Assembly (NCBI GenBank): GCA_963811705.1
Contig: CAWESL010000012.1
Span: 124,001 to 188,000, forward strand
Direction: 5' to 3'
DNA: 64,000 bases
Origin: DATJPR01 sp963811705
GTDB lineage: Bacteria > Bacteroidota > Ignavibacteria > UBA10030 > UBA6906
Shown: positions 51,871-60,797 of the stretch, in pieces
Layout: each line of letters begins with the position of its first letter
Numbering within the stretch: the stretch's first letter is position 1
Translations under genes and position numbers: made by a program
The notes under the pieces: generated by a model
Databases searched by the model: none
What the model saw: the letters and a program-made list of their open reading frames with translations, nothing else
What the model was told of the DNA's origin: nothing

Positions 51871-53637
51871 TTGGCAACCTTTGCAAAGCGCACGCACACC
51901 TGTGGCGAACTACGCATTGAAGACATCGGAAAGACGGTCACCCTCAATGGCTGGGTCGACACCCGGCGCGATCTTGGAGGGGTGATATTTATCGATCTCC
52001 GCGATCGGTACGGGCGCTCCCAGGTGGTCTTCAATCCGCAGTACGAAGCCACTTCCCATGAGCTTGCCAAAGCGCTGCGGAACGAATATGTCATCAGCGT
52101 TACCGGGAAGGTCGAAACCCGCCCCGAGGGAACGGCGAATCCGTCACTCGAAACCGGGGAGATCGACGTCATGGCGACGGCATTGGCGATTCTGAATAAA
52201 TCCGAAACGCCTCCGTTCCCGATTGAGGATGAAATCGAAACGAGCGAAGATACGAGATTGAAATATCGTTATCTGGATCTCCGCCGTCCGATCCTGCAGA
52301 GAAATCTGCTGACGCGACACAAAATGTATCACATCGTTCATCACTATTTTGATGAACACCAGTTCATCGAAGTCGAGACCCCGGTGCTTATGAAAAGCAC
52401 GCCGGAAGGCGCACGCGACTATCTTGTGCCGAGCCGGGTCCATCGGGGCAAGTTCTACGCGCTTCCTCAGTCGCCCCAAACGTACAAGCAGATACTGATG
52501 GTGTCCGGGCTCGATCGGTACGTGCAGATCGTCAAGTGTTTCCGCGACGAGGACTTGCGTGCGGACCGCCAGCCGGAATTCACGCAGATCGACGTGGAGA
52601 TGTCGTTCATCGATGAATCGGACATTCAGCGCTTGACCGAAGGGCTGATCCAGAGAATGTTCCGGGACATCAAAGGCGTTGATATTCACCTTCCGTTTCC
52701 ACGCCTGACCTACAAAGAGGCGATGGAGTGGTACGGCAGCGACAAGCCGGATACACGGTTCGGATTGAAGTTGCAATGCCTGAATCCCATCGTGCAGGAT
52801 TGCGGATTCAAAGTGTTCTCGGAAACAGTGAAGAAGGGGGGCGTGGTCTCGGGGTTCGTCGTCCCTGGCGGAGCATCCTTCACGAGAAATCAGATGGACA
52901 ATCTCGTGGACTATACGCGCGGGCTTGGCGCCGCCGGCCTGGCATACATCAAATGGACGGACGACGGACCGGAAACGGCCATCGAGAAGTTTCTCGGGAA
53001 ACCCCTCGTAGAGACCTTATGCGAAAAAATGGGCGCGCGGCAGGGTGATCTCCTGCTGTTCGTGGCCGACACGTGGGCAAAGGCGTATCCAGTCCTGGGC
53101 ACCCTCCGCCTGGAAATGGCGAGACGGCTGGAACTGCTTGAGGAAGAGAAATTCAATCTGTTGTGGGTGACGGAATTCCCGATGTTCGAGTGGAGCCCGG
53201 AGGAAAAACGCTTTGTCGCGATGCATCATCCGTTTACGGCACCGCTTGGCGACGACATTCATCTCCTGGACTCCGATCCGGGAAAAGCCCGTGCGCGGGC
53301 GTACGACCTGGTATTGAACGGCAATGAGATTGCCGGGGGGAGCATCCGGATTCACGAGTCTGATCTTCAATCGAAAGTGTTCGGCCTTCTCGGGATCGAC
53401 GCCGATGAGGCAAAGCGGAAATTCGGATTTCTCCTGGAGGCATTTCGATTCGGTGCGCCGCCGCATGGGGGAATTGCCTTCGGGTTCGACCGGATTGCCA
53501 TGTTGCTGACGCAAAGCAAGTCGATCCGTGAAGTGATCGCTTTTCCCAAGACCGCGAGCGCGGTATCGCTGATGGACGAAGCGCCGGGCGACGTTGATGA
53601 AAAACAGCTGAGAGAATTGCACTTACGAATCGTGTGA
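51871..53637 (+). CDS. aspS: Aspartyl-tRNA synthetase
   Basis: A 588-residue bacterial-type class IIb synthetase (EC 6.1.1.12). I chose TTG 51871 (peptide MATFAKRTHTCGELR) because GGAG lies eight bases upstream and the family starts here; the frame is open further upstream without homology. The N-terminal OB-fold (about 15-105) binds the anticodon, motif 1 is near 140-180, motif 2 contains FRDEDLRADRQPEFTQID, and motif 3 GIAFGFDRIAML. The GAD insertion (about 290-420) marks the bacterial type. It could charge tRNA-Asp only, or also tRNA-Asn; the sequence alone does not decide. Confidence 0.95.
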   Translation: MATFAKRTHTCGELRIEDIGKTVTLNGWVDTRRDLGGVIFIDLRDRYGRSQVVFNPQYEATSHELAKALRNEYVISVTGKVETRPEGTANPSLETGEIDVMATALAILNKSETPPFPIEDEIETSEDTRLKYRYLDLRRPILQRNLLTRHKMYHIVHHYFDEHQFIEVETPVLMKSTPEGARDYLVPSRVHRGKFYALPQSPQTYKQILMVSGLDRYVQIVKCFRDEDLRADRQPEFTQIDVEMSFIDESDIQRLTEGLIQRMFRDIKGVDIHLPFPRLTYKEAMEWYGSDKPDTRFGLKLQCLNPIVQDCGFKVFSETVKKGGVVSGFVVPGGASFTRNQMDNLVDYTRGLGAAGLAYIKWTDDGPETAIEKFLGKPLVETLCEKMGARQGDLLLFVADTWAKAYPVLGTLRLEMARRLELLEEEKFNLLWVTEFPMFEWSPEEKRFVAMHHPFTAPLGDDIHLLDSDPGKARARAYDLVLNGNEIAGGSIRIHESDLQSKVFGLLGIDADEAKRKFGFLLEAFRFGAPPHGGIAFGFDRIAMLLTQSKSIREVIAFPKTASAVSLMDEAPGDVDEKQLRELHLRIV

Positions 53638-53641
53638 TGCG

Positions 53642-54151
53642 ATGATAGGGAACGGGCTGTCCCTGCATTGTGCCCTTATCGTCTCCGAATTGCTTTCTCT
53701 GACGATTCTCCCCCAATCGGCGGTGTGCCAGGACGTCGCGGAGCGATGGTCGCCGGCAAACAGAGTCTCAGTGCGGATCTCGAGTGCAACCGTCGCTGAA
53801 TTCCAGTACAGCCGGCTCCTCTTTCCATTTCTCAGTGGGGATGTCGTCTTCCAAACGAGCACTGTCGGACCCTCAGTCGGATTCACCGTTTTGCCGGTTG
53901 ACTTTCTTTTCGCCCAGGCAAGGGTAGGGCTTCCGCTCTTTGAGGAGTCGGCGGCTCCCGATGGTCCAATGCCCTTCAAGCCCGACTACATGGTCATGCT
54001 CCGCGGCGGCTTCTTATGGCGCATAAAAGACAGCCCGATCGTTCTTGAATTTGCCGCCGGAAAAGTGCTGCTCGTGCAGCGACGTTATTCTACAGCAGGC
54101 GGGGGGCTCCTCCTGGCAGATGTCCCTAATGGTGTCGGTGTGAGGTTTTAA
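53642..54151 (+). CDS. Hypothetical exported protein
   Basis: A 169-residue protein starting 5 bases after the aspS stop. A hydrophobic N-terminal segment (about 6-28) resembles a signal peptide cut near VCQ. The rest alternates polar and hydrophobic residues in strand-like fashion (SVRISSATVAEFQYSRLLF, YMVMLRGGFLWRIKDSPIVLEFAAG, GVGVRF), suggesting a small outer-membrane barrel. I do not recognise it. Four bases separate it from the AtuA gene, so it is probably in that transcript. Confidence 0.55.
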   Translation: MIGNGLSLHCALIVSELLSLTILPQSAVCQDVAERWSPANRVSVRISSATVAEFQYSRLLFPFLSGDVVFQTSTVGPSVGFTVLPVDFLFAQARVGLPLFEESAAPDGPMPFKPDYMVMLRGGFLWRIKDSPIVLEFAAGKVLLVQRRYSTAGGGLLLADVPNGVGVRF

Positions 54152-54155
54152 TTCA

Positions 54156-55553
54156 ATGCCCGTGAAATCAACAATACGCATTGCCAGTGGACAGGGATTC
54201 TGGGGAGACCTGCTCACGGCCCCTGTCGACCAGGTCAAAAAAGGCCCCATTGATTACCTTGTCCTTGACTACCTCGCGGAAGTGACGATGTCAATCCTCC
54301 AGAAACAAAGGAGGAAGGACCCTTCGCTTGGCTATGCGCGGGATTTTGTCCCGCTCATCACCGAAATTCTTCCGGAAGTGCTCGGGAAAGGGATCCGGGT
54401 GGTAACGAACGGCGGGGGCGTCAATCCTGAAGGGTGTGCACGAGCCATCATGGAAATGGCTTCCCTGAGAAACGGGGCGGGGTTAAAGGTTGGCGTGGTC
54501 AAGGGAGACGATATCCTCGAGAGACTGGATGAATTCCTCGATCGCGGATTTCCCCTGGCACATATGGACACCGGTGAACCGCTTTCCTCGGTGAGAAATC
54601 GTGTCATGAGCGCGAACGTCTATTTCGGGGCGGGTCCGATTGCCAGAGCTCTCAAGGAAGGGGCAATGATCGTCGTTACAGGTCGAACAACCGACACAGG
54701 ATTGACGCTGGCGCCGATGGTGGCAGAGTTCGATTGGGACATGTCCGACTGGAACAAGATGGCGGCGGGGACGATCGCAGGACATATTCTCGAGTGCGGG
54801 GGACAGGCAAGCGGGGGGAATTTCGGAGGCGACTGGAGATCCATTCCTGACCTTGCTCATATAGGTTTCCCGATTGTGGAAGCGTCGCCCGCAGGGACAT
54901 TTGTTGTCACGAAGCATCCCGGGACAGGAGGATCCATCAGGAGGGAAACGGTCGCAGAGCAACTTCTCTACGAAATCGGTGACCCCCGAGTGTATATCAC
55001 ACCGGATTGCATTGCGGACTTTACTTCGATCAGACTTGAAGAGTTAGGAGCGAACCGATTGAAGGTTTACGGGATAACAGGGCGCCCTTCAACAGAATAC
55101 TATAAAGTTTCCCTGGCGTATTCCGACGGCTTCACCTCCTTCGGCACATTGACATTTGCATGGCCTGACGCCCTGGCCAAGGCCCGGGCTGCCGACGCAA
55201 TATTGAGGACGCGAATCGGCGACTTGGGACTTCAATTCGACGAGATCAGGACGGAGTTTCAAGGTTACGATGCATGCCACGGTCCGCTGGCGACGGCAAT
55301 TGAGGACCCGAACGAAGTCGTCCTCAGAGTGGGAGTACGCGGAAAAGAATACCGCACGGTCGAGCGATTTGGCAAGGAGATTGCGCCACTCATTCTTACA
55401 GGTCCTCCCTCCGTCACCGGATTTGCTGGGGGGAGGCCGAAGCCGAGCGAGGTGGTGGCATATTGGCCTGCGCTCATACCGAAGAGCGCGGTTAATCCTC
55501 AGGTGGAGATTCTCACGGCAAATTCGACTCTCGAGGTCGGGGTGAAGGTATGA
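54156..55553 (+). CDS. AtuA/DUF1446 family protein (acyclic terpene utilisation type)
   Basis: A 465-residue cytoplasmic protein of the DUF1446 family named after Pseudomonas AtuA. Characteristic stretches: RIASGQGFWGD at the N-terminus, DYLVLDYLAEVTMSIL, VTNGGGVNPEGCA, ANVYFGAGPIARALKEGAMIVVTGRTTDTGLTLAP and ECGGQASGGNFGGDW. The biochemical function is unknown; members sit with acyl-CoA catabolism genes. The next gene, an AtuA-related small protein that is often fused to its C-terminus elsewhere, overlaps by 4 bases (ATGA at 55550-55553). Confidence 0.88.
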   Translation: MPVKSTIRIASGQGFWGDLLTAPVDQVKKGPIDYLVLDYLAEVTMSILQKQRRKDPSLGYARDFVPLITEILPEVLGKGIRVVTNGGGVNPEGCARAIMEMASLRNGAGLKVGVVKGDDILERLDEFLDRGFPLAHMDTGEPLSSVRNRVMSANVYFGAGPIARALKEGAMIVVTGRTTDTGLTLAPMVAEFDWDMSDWNKMAAGTIAGHILECGGQASGGNFGGDWRSIPDLAHIGFPIVEASPAGTFVVTKHPGTGGSIRRETVAEQLLYEIGDPRVYITPDCIADFTSIRLEELGANRLKVYGITGRPSTEYYKVSLAYSDGFTSFGTLTFAWPDALAKARAADAILRTRIGDLGLQFDEIRTEFQGYDACHGPLATAIEDPNEVVLRVGVRGKEYRTVERFGKEIAPLILTGPPSVTGFAGGRPKPSEVVAYWPALIPKSAVNPQVEILTANSTLEVGVKV

Positions 55554-55897
55554 TTATTCAACTCCGCCAGATCGCGCATGCACGTTCCGGGGACAAGGGG
55601 GACACGGCCAACGTTGGAATCATTGCCTTTAAAGAAGAATGGTATCCTCTTCTTGTGAAATATCTTACGCTGGAACGCGTAAAGAACCACTTCGCTGGCA
55701 TCGCCAAAGGAGAAGTCGAGCGGTTTGAGCTTCCCAACTTGTGGGCCCTGAATTTTTTGCTCCACAATGCACTGGGTGGCGGAGGGACGGTGTAACTGAA
55801 GCTCGATGCACAAGGGAAGACCCTTGGGAGCGCCATGCTTCGGATGACCATTGATGTTGATGACAAGGTCGCAGCCGAACTGCGATTGCCGGCATAA
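55550..55897 (+). pseudogene. AtuA-related small protein gene with internal TAA
   Basis: The gene starts MIIQLRQIAHARSGDKGDTANVGI, the well-conserved opening of AtuA-related small proteins, and reads NFLLHNALGGGGTV just before TAA at 55793-55795. The same frame then continues with LKLDAQGKTLGSAMLRMTID and further to TAA at 55895-55897. That downstream peptide looks like the normal C-terminus of the family, so the first TAA is probably a single nonsense change (for example TCA to TAA). The 81-residue product may or may not function. Coupled to the AtuA gene through ATGA. Confidence 0.7.
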
Positions 55898-55945
55898 CGA
55901 TCGAGTAACCCATCACAGCGCAATCATCACAGGACAGAGTAGACC

Positions 55946-57056
55946 ATGTTTGAAGACCTCAAAGATACTATTGCCGCCCTTGAAACCCGTCTGAATGCCC
56001 TTCGGGGGTATCTTTGACGTCGATGCAAAGGAAACGGAGATCGCGGACCTGCAGCGAAGGACCGAGGCGTCTGATTTTTGGAACGACAACCTCGGAGCAC
56101 AGAAAGTCATGCAGCAGATCAGCACGCAGCGCGAGTGGGTTGACGCCTGGAACGGCCTTCACAAGGGACTCACCGATGCCCGTGGGCTGATCGAACTGGC
56201 CGTCGAGTCGAATGACGCCTCGTTCGCGGAAGAGATTCAAAAGGAACTTGCCGCAATCGATAAGGGGATCGGGGATCTTGAGTTCCGGAACATGTTGAGC
56301 GGGGACGACGACGAACGGAACGCGCTTCTGACGATCCATGCCGGAGCGGGGGGGACGGAAGCGCAGGATTGGGGAGAAATGCTTCTCCGCATGTATGTTC
56401 GGTGGTGCGAACAAAAAGGGTACAAAGTATCGCTTGCCGACCGGCTGGACGGCGATGGCGCAGGCATCAAGAGCGCCACCGTGGAAGTAACCGGGAAGTT
56501 CGCCTACGGATATCTTAAGGCAGAGAACGGAGTCCACAGGCTCGTTCGCATCTCGCCGTTCGATGCGAATGCCCGAAGGCATACATCGTTTGCCTCGGTG
56601 TTCGTTTATCCGGAAGTGGAAGACGACGTGGAGATCGAAATCAATCCGGCCGACCTGAAGATCGACACGTATCGTTCAGGCGGAAAGGGAGGCCAGAATG
56701 TGAATAAAGTGGAGACGGCGGTTCGAATCACGCATGTCCCCAGCGGGATCATCGTCGCATGTCAGCAGGAACGATCGCAGTTCCAGAACCGGGAACGCGC
56801 GATCAAGATGCTGAAGTCACAGCTGTATCAGCGGAGGAAAGAAGAGGAAGAGGCGCGGCTGAGTGCGATCGAGAGCACGAAAAAGAAGATCGAGTGGGGG
56901 AGCCAGATTCGATCATACGTGTTCCAACCGTACAACATGGTAAAGGACCACCGGACCAATATTGAAACGAGCAACGTCCAGGGTGTCATGGACGGCGATC
57001 TCGACCAATTCATCAAGGGTTATCTCCTGGAGTTCGGGGGAAAGCGAACCGCGTAA
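55946..57056 (+). CDS. prfB: Peptide chain release factor 2 (programmed +1 frameshift)
   Basis: Two segments, 55946-56014 and 56016-57056, give a protein of about 369 residues that releases peptides at UGA and UAA. The first frame ends at CTT TGA (TGA at 56015-56017). Skipping one base yields GAC GTC GAT and the long second frame. Diagnostic features: the SPF recognition tripeptide in RISPFDANARRH, and GGQ in SGGKGGQNVNKVE near residue 247. The frameshift lets RF2 control its own synthesis. Start ATG 55946 has AGGACAG upstream. The lipoprotein-export permease gene follows after 3 bases. Confidence 0.97.
56004..56018 (+). promoter_or_regulatory. prfB +1 frameshift site
   Basis: GGGGG-TAT-CTT-TGA-C: an internal Shine-Dalgarno-like G-run three bases before the slippery CTT and an in-frame TGA followed by C, the classical arrangement. 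Confidence 0.95.
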
Positions 57057-57059
57057 GGA

Positions 57060-58277
57060 ATGACGTACTCCACGTTCATCGCCCGCCGTTACCTTCGCTC
57101 GCGCCGCAATGCAGGGTTCTTTTCATTTATTGCCGCGATCGCCATTCTCGGTGTTGCTCTCGGAACAGCGGCGTTGATCATCGCTCTCTCCGTCCTGGGC
57201 GGGTTCGAGCGGGAGATCACGGAAAAAGTCGTCGGCTTCAGCAGTCACGTTCAGATCCTCTCCTTTCAAAACCAGCCCTTGTTCAATCCTTCGTTCACCG
57301 ACCGATTGATGCTCGATTCAATCCCCGAAGTGAAATCCATTTCTCCGTTCGTTCAGCGCGAGGCGTTAATCCGAAGCCGCGAGGGAGTCGACGGGGTTTT
57401 CTTGAAAGGGCTTGACCCGGAGAATGACAACTCAACGACGAGGCGCTACATTGTGGAAGGGAGCTACGATCTGGCGCGTGAACCGGGAGGCCAGGCAAAG
57501 ATCGTTCTCGGGAAGAAACTGGCCGCCCGGCTTGGATTGACGATCGGCGGACGCGCGACGATCTTCGGGATCGGTCAGAGTGTGGGTGAAGGGCGCACGC
57601 GGGTGATGCAATTTGTCGTGAGCGGTATTTACGAAAGCGGCATGTCGGAATACGACGATGCCTACGCCTTCACGGACCTCGGGAGCGCCGAAGAGTTGTT
57701 CCAGCTTGGCACCGCGGTTTCCGGATTCGATTTGCTGCTCACGGATCCGGCGTACGCTGACGCCGTTGCCGAAAAAGTGCAGGACCTCCTCGGCTATCCG
57801 TATTATGGCCGTACGGTCTATCAAACCTACCGGAACCTCTTCAGCTGGATCGAACTGCAAAAGAAGCCGATCCCCATCATCCTCGGACTGATCATCATCG
57901 TCGCTACGGTCAATATCATCGGAACCGTCCTGATGATGGTACTCGACAAAACGCGGGAGATCGGAGTTCTTCGATCGATGGGGGCCACGCAATGGGGCAT
58001 TACCTGGATCTTCCTCCGACAGGGTTTCACGATCGCCGTGATCGGAACGGTCCTGGGGAATCTCTTCGCTTTTCTGCTCTGTTTCGCACAGCTTGAGTTC
58101 CATTTCTTTTCACTGCCAAGCGACGTGTATTTCATGACCACCGTCCCGATTCTCCTGCGACCGGAACAGTTCTTGCTTGTCTCCGCGCTCGCAATCGGCC
58201 TTTGTATGGTGTCGGCGCTTCTCCCGGCCCGTCTGGCAGCACGGCTCAATCCGGTCACCGCCATCCGGTTCTCCTGA
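57060..58277 (+). CDS. LolC/LolE-family lipoprotein-releasing ABC permease, first copy
   Basis: A 405-residue inner-membrane permease. One N-terminal helix (about 20-45, AAIAILGVALGTAALIIALSVLGG) precedes a large periplasmic MacB-like domain (about 46-265). Three C-terminal FtsX-type helices follow, ending LPARLAARLNPVTAIRFS. It releases outer-membrane lipoproteins to the LolA carrier, or belongs to a related MacB-type exporter. The gene overlaps the second permease (TGATG at 58275-58279) and lies in one run with the ATPase gene, which favours a Lol role. Confidence 0.88.
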   Translation: MTYSTFIARRYLRSRRNAGFFSFIAAIAILGVALGTAALIIALSVLGGFEREITEKVVGFSSHVQILSFQNQPLFNPSFTDRLMLDSIPEVKSISPFVQREALIRSREGVDGVFLKGLDPENDNSTTRRYIVEGSYDLAREPGGQAKIVLGKKLAARLGLTIGGRATIFGIGQSVGEGRTRVMQFVVSGIYESGMSEYDDAYAFTDLGSAEELFQLGTAVSGFDLLLTDPAYADAVAEKVQDLLGYPYYGRTVYQTYRNLFSWIELQKKPIPIILGLIIIVATVNIIGTVLMMVLDKTREIGVLRSMGATQWGITWIFLRQGFTIAVIGTVLGNLFAFLLCFAQLEFHFFSLPSDVYFMTTVPILLRPEQFLLVSALAIGLCMVSALLPARLAARLNPVTAIRFS

Positions 58278-59506
58278 TGCGCTACGAACGGTTCATAGCA
58301 CAGCGGTACCTCCGATCGAAGCGCCAGCTCCGTTTTATCAGCATAATTATGATGGTGTCCGTCATCGGCATCACGGTAGGCGTCGCAGCACTGATCATCG
58401 TGCTCTCGGTTTTCAACGGCTTCAATGGCGTGGTAACCCATGTGCTGGTTTCGTTTGACCCTCATCTGCGGGTCGAAGCGAAACAAGGCGCAAGCATCAC
58501 GATCAGCCCTTCCCTCGTTCAAGAAATTCGCTCCGATCCTCGCGTGGAGGCGGCAGCTCCAGTGGCGACGGGCAAAGGATTGTTGATGACGCCGTCCGTC
58601 AACCGCGTCGTGGAGATCCGGGGCGTGTCGGACTCGACGATCGGTTCGGTCTCAGGTGTCGCCCGGAGCATCGTTCTGGGGAGATTCAGGTTCAACGACG
58701 CCCCGGGACGGAACGGCATCGTCCTCGGACTGGCGCTCGCCGATCGACTGGGAGCGACTGTCGGGAGCGATCTCACGATCGTGAGCCCGGTGGGCGTCGA
58801 CGCGATGCTCATGCAGTTTGGCCAGCCCTTGACCCAGCGCTGCACAGTGGTCGGGATCTACGATTCCCAAAACAAGGACTATGATGCTCACTATGCGTAC
58901 GTTTCCCTGGAGACCGCGCAACGCCTCTTTGACCTCGGAGCGAGTGTCACCGGCATCGAGATCCGGCTTCACGATCTTTCAGAGGCTGATCAGGTGAAGG
59001 CATCGCTGCTGAAAATCGTCCCGCCGTCGTTCACCGTGTCCACGTGGTATGACATTCATAAGGGTCTCTATTCGGTGATGAGGGTGGAACGATGGAGCGC
59101 CTATATCATTTTATGCCTGATCGTCGGCGTCGCCACATTCAATGTTCTTGGCTCTCTCACCATGGGAGTCATCGAAAAACGGCGGGACATTGGAGTCCTG
59201 AAGGCCCTCGGGTCAACAAGGGCGAGCATCATCCGCGTCTTCATGGTCGAAGGCGTCCTGGTGGGTACGCTCGGGACGGTGGCAGGGCTCCTTATCGGCT
59301 ACCTGGTTTGCTACCTCCAGATCCGGTACAGCCTCTTTCCGCTTGATACTTCCGTTTACATTATTCCAGCCATTCCCGTTGAGTTCCGTCTCATGGATTT
59401 CTTCTCAGTTTCGTTCGCATCACTCATACTCAGCACCCTGGCTTCGCTGTATCCGGCCTTTCGCGCTGCAGCGCTCCAACCGGTCGAGGCAATTCGATGG
59501 GAATGA
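58277..59506 (+). CDS. LolC/LolE-family lipoprotein-releasing ABC permease, second copy
   Basis: A 409-residue permease from ATG 58277, with the start overlapping the stop of the first copy. The N-terminal RYERFIAQRYLRSKRQLRFISIIMMVSVIGITVGVAALIIVLSVFNGF shares the FIAxRYLRSxR opening with its neighbour, so the two are paralogues forming a heterodimer. A periplasmic domain of about 220 residues is followed by three membrane helices, with the coupling segment GVIEKRRDIGVLKALGSTRASI between the first two. The ATPase gene begins 10 bases before this gene ends. Confidence 0.9.
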   Translation: MRYERFIAQRYLRSKRQLRFISIIMMVSVIGITVGVAALIIVLSVFNGFNGVVTHVLVSFDPHLRVEAKQGASITISPSLVQEIRSDPRVEAAAPVATGKGLLMTPSVNRVVEIRGVSDSTIGSVSGVARSIVLGRFRFNDAPGRNGIVLGLALADRLGATVGSDLTIVSPVGVDAMLMQFGQPLTQRCTVVGIYDSQNKDYDAHYAYVSLETAQRLFDLGASVTGIEIRLHDLSEADQVKASLLKIVPPSFTVSTWYDIHKGLYSVMRVERWSAYIILCLIVGVATFNVLGSLTMGVIEKRRDIGVLKALGSTRASIIRVFMVEGVLVGTLGTVAGLLIGYLVCYLQIRYSLFPLDTSVYIIPAIPVEFRLMDFFSVSFASLILSTLASLYPAFRAAALQPVEAIRWE

Positions 59507-60222
59507 ACAAACCGTTTTCAAAACCCGCCGGTGTCCCGTCATCCATCCTGACTGTGCAGAATGTGACGAAGGCTTTCCAAATTGGGAGAGACCGATCCAG
59601 CAAGCTTGTCGTGCTTCGGGGGGTGAGCCTTGACGTCGCAAAAGGGGAAATGATCGCGATCGTGGGTGCGTCCGGGGCCGGGAAGAGCACCTTGCTCCAC
59701 ATCATCGGAACGCTGGACAGGCCCACATCCGGGGAGGTTTCGTTCGAGGGGAACGATCTCTTTTCGATGGGGGACGACCAGCTCGCCCACCTGAGAAACG
59801 ATCGCATCGGTTTTGTCTTCCAATTCCATCATCTGCTCCCTGAGTTCACCGCCCTTGAAAACGTGGCCATGCCGGCGCTTATTCAGGGAAAACCACTCTC
59901 CGACGTGCGGGAACGAGCGATCGCGTTGCTCAAGGAGGTTGGGTTGGAAGATCGCGCGGAACAGAAACCGCCGAAAATGTCGGGGGGGGAGGCGCAACGG
60001 GTGGCCGTTGCACGGGCTCTTATGAACGAGCCCGGGATTGTTCTTGCAGACGAGCCGACAGGCAATCTGGACAGTGCAAATGCTGAAATTTTACACAATC
60101 TGATATGGGAGTACAACAAGAGAACCGGTCAGACGTTTATAATTGTGACGCACAATGAGTCTCTTGCGAAGCGTGCGGACAGGGTACTCCGGATCGCGGA
60201 TGGCATTCTCCAACAACGCTGA
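59497..60222 (+). CDS. lolD: Lipoprotein-releasing ABC transporter ATPase
   Basis: A 241-residue ABC ATPase: Walker A GASGAGKST (about 56-64), Q-loop FVFQFHHLLPEFTALENVAMP typical of LolD/MacB, signature MSGGEAQR, Walker B GIVLADEPTGNLD and the switch His in VTHNE. It powers release of lipoproteins from the inner membrane. It overlaps the second permease gene, so all three subunits are co-translated. A GC hairpin lies immediately after the stop. Confidence 0.93.
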   Translation: MGMNKPFSKPAGVPSSILTVQNVTKAFQIGRDRSSKLVVLRGVSLDVAKGEMIAIVGASGAGKSTLLHIIGTLDRPTSGEVSFEGNDLFSMGDDQLAHLRNDRIGFVFQFHHLLPEFTALENVAMPALIQGKPLSDVRERAIALLKEVGLEDRAEQKPPKMSGGEAQRVAVARALMNEPGIVLADEPTGNLDSANAEILHNLIWEYNKRTGQTFIIVTHNESLAKRADRVLRIADGILQQR

Positions 60223-60224
60223 TT

Positions 60225-60250
60225 TCGCCCATCTGGCGTTCCCAGGGCGA
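60225..60250 (+). terminator. Hairpin after lolD, weak terminator candidate
   Basis: TCGCC (60225-60229) and CTGG (60233-60236) pair with CCAG (60242-60245) and GGCGA (60246-60250). No T-run follows, so this may only stabilise the mRNA end. Confidence 0.35.
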
Positions 60251-60326
60251 GAAGCGATGGAATCCGCACGGCGGCATTGCAGGGGCTGAGAGAAGGAGCA
60301 AACATCGGTAACAAGGAAAAAAGAAC

Positions 60327-60354
60327 TTGACATTCACTGTGGAAACGCTATCTT
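60327..60354 (+). promoter_or_regulatory. Sigma70-like promoter of the structured RNA/leader
   Basis: TTGACA (60327-60332, full consensus), 16-base spacer, TATCTT (60349-60354). Predicted start near 60361, exactly where the first stem begins. Confidence 0.6.
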
Positions 60355-60360
60355 TAAAGG

Positions 60361-60443
60361 CGACCTTTACGACAGTTTATCCCCTGGCTGTTGTAAATTC
60401 ATAGGTCGAGCCCGGCGTTCCCCCCAGCGCTGGGCTTTTTATT
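60361..60443 (+). ncRNA. Candidate structured small RNA or attenuator leader
   Basis: Stem 1 CGACCT (60361-60366) with AGGTCG (60403-60408); stem 2 TTACGACAG (60367-60375) with CTGTTGTAA (60388-60396, one G-U pair), stacked directly on stem 1 with a 6-base bulge; then a terminator hairpin starting at the next base. The stem 2 loop and its 3' arm include CCTGGCT (60383-60389), which could pair 6 of 7 bases with the terminator 5' arm AGCCCGG (60409-60415). No known class is recognised. It ends 44 bases before a DUF3098 gene. Confidence 0.55.
60409..60443 (+). terminator. Intrinsic terminator between promoter and DUF3098 gene
   Basis: AGCCCGGCG (60409-60417) pairs with CGCTGGGCT (60428-60436; one G-U), followed by TTTTATT. 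It lies 44 bases before ATG 60487, the place expected for an attenuator or for the end of a short RNA. Confidence 0.8.
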
Positions 60444-60486
60444 AGGGACAACGTGGATCTTCAAAATTAGCGAGGAGTCTCGTGTC

Positions 60487-60765
60487 ATGGCAAAGCCCAT
60501 CCGAAGGAAAGAGCCCCAGAAGCGTCGGTTGAGCAAAGAAGACATCCTGCCCCTTGGCAAAGAGAATTTTCGGATTATCGGCATTGGCTTGTTGGTCATC
60601 GTAGTCGGCTACTTAGCCATGCTCGAGGGATCCGTTGAGGGATTTCTTCCCCTGGTGCTTGCGCCGATTCTTCTCGTTGCTGGGTATTGCGTCATTGTGC
60701 CAATTGGAATCATGTATCGCAAGAAGGAACGTGTTTCTCCCGACACGCCGCCGAAGACGGCATGA
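60487..60765 (+). CDS. DUF3098 small membrane protein
   Basis: A 92-residue protein with a basic N-terminus (KPIRRKEPQKRR), the family-typical LPLGKENFRIIGIGLLVIVVGYLAM and a second hydrophobic helix (LPLVLAPILLVAGYCVIVPIGI), ending in a charged tail. DUF3098 is characteristic of Bacteroidota and relatives and often sits near FtsX-like genes; its function is unknown. GAGGAG precedes ATG 60487. Expression may depend on readthrough of the terminator at 60409-60443. Confidence 0.85.
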   Translation: MAKPIRRKEPQKRRLSKEDILPLGKENFRIIGIGLLVIVVGYLAMLEGSVEGFLPLVLAPILLVAGYCVIVPIGIMYRKKERVSPDTPPKTA

Positions 60766-60797
60766 ACAAGTAATGACGCAGGCAGTGTGAGGAGTCT

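Noticed and set aside
60281..60310. CTGAGA next to GGTAAC as a TPP riboswitch
   Set aside because: Only the CTGAGA hexamer matches; the second conserved box and the required stems are absent.
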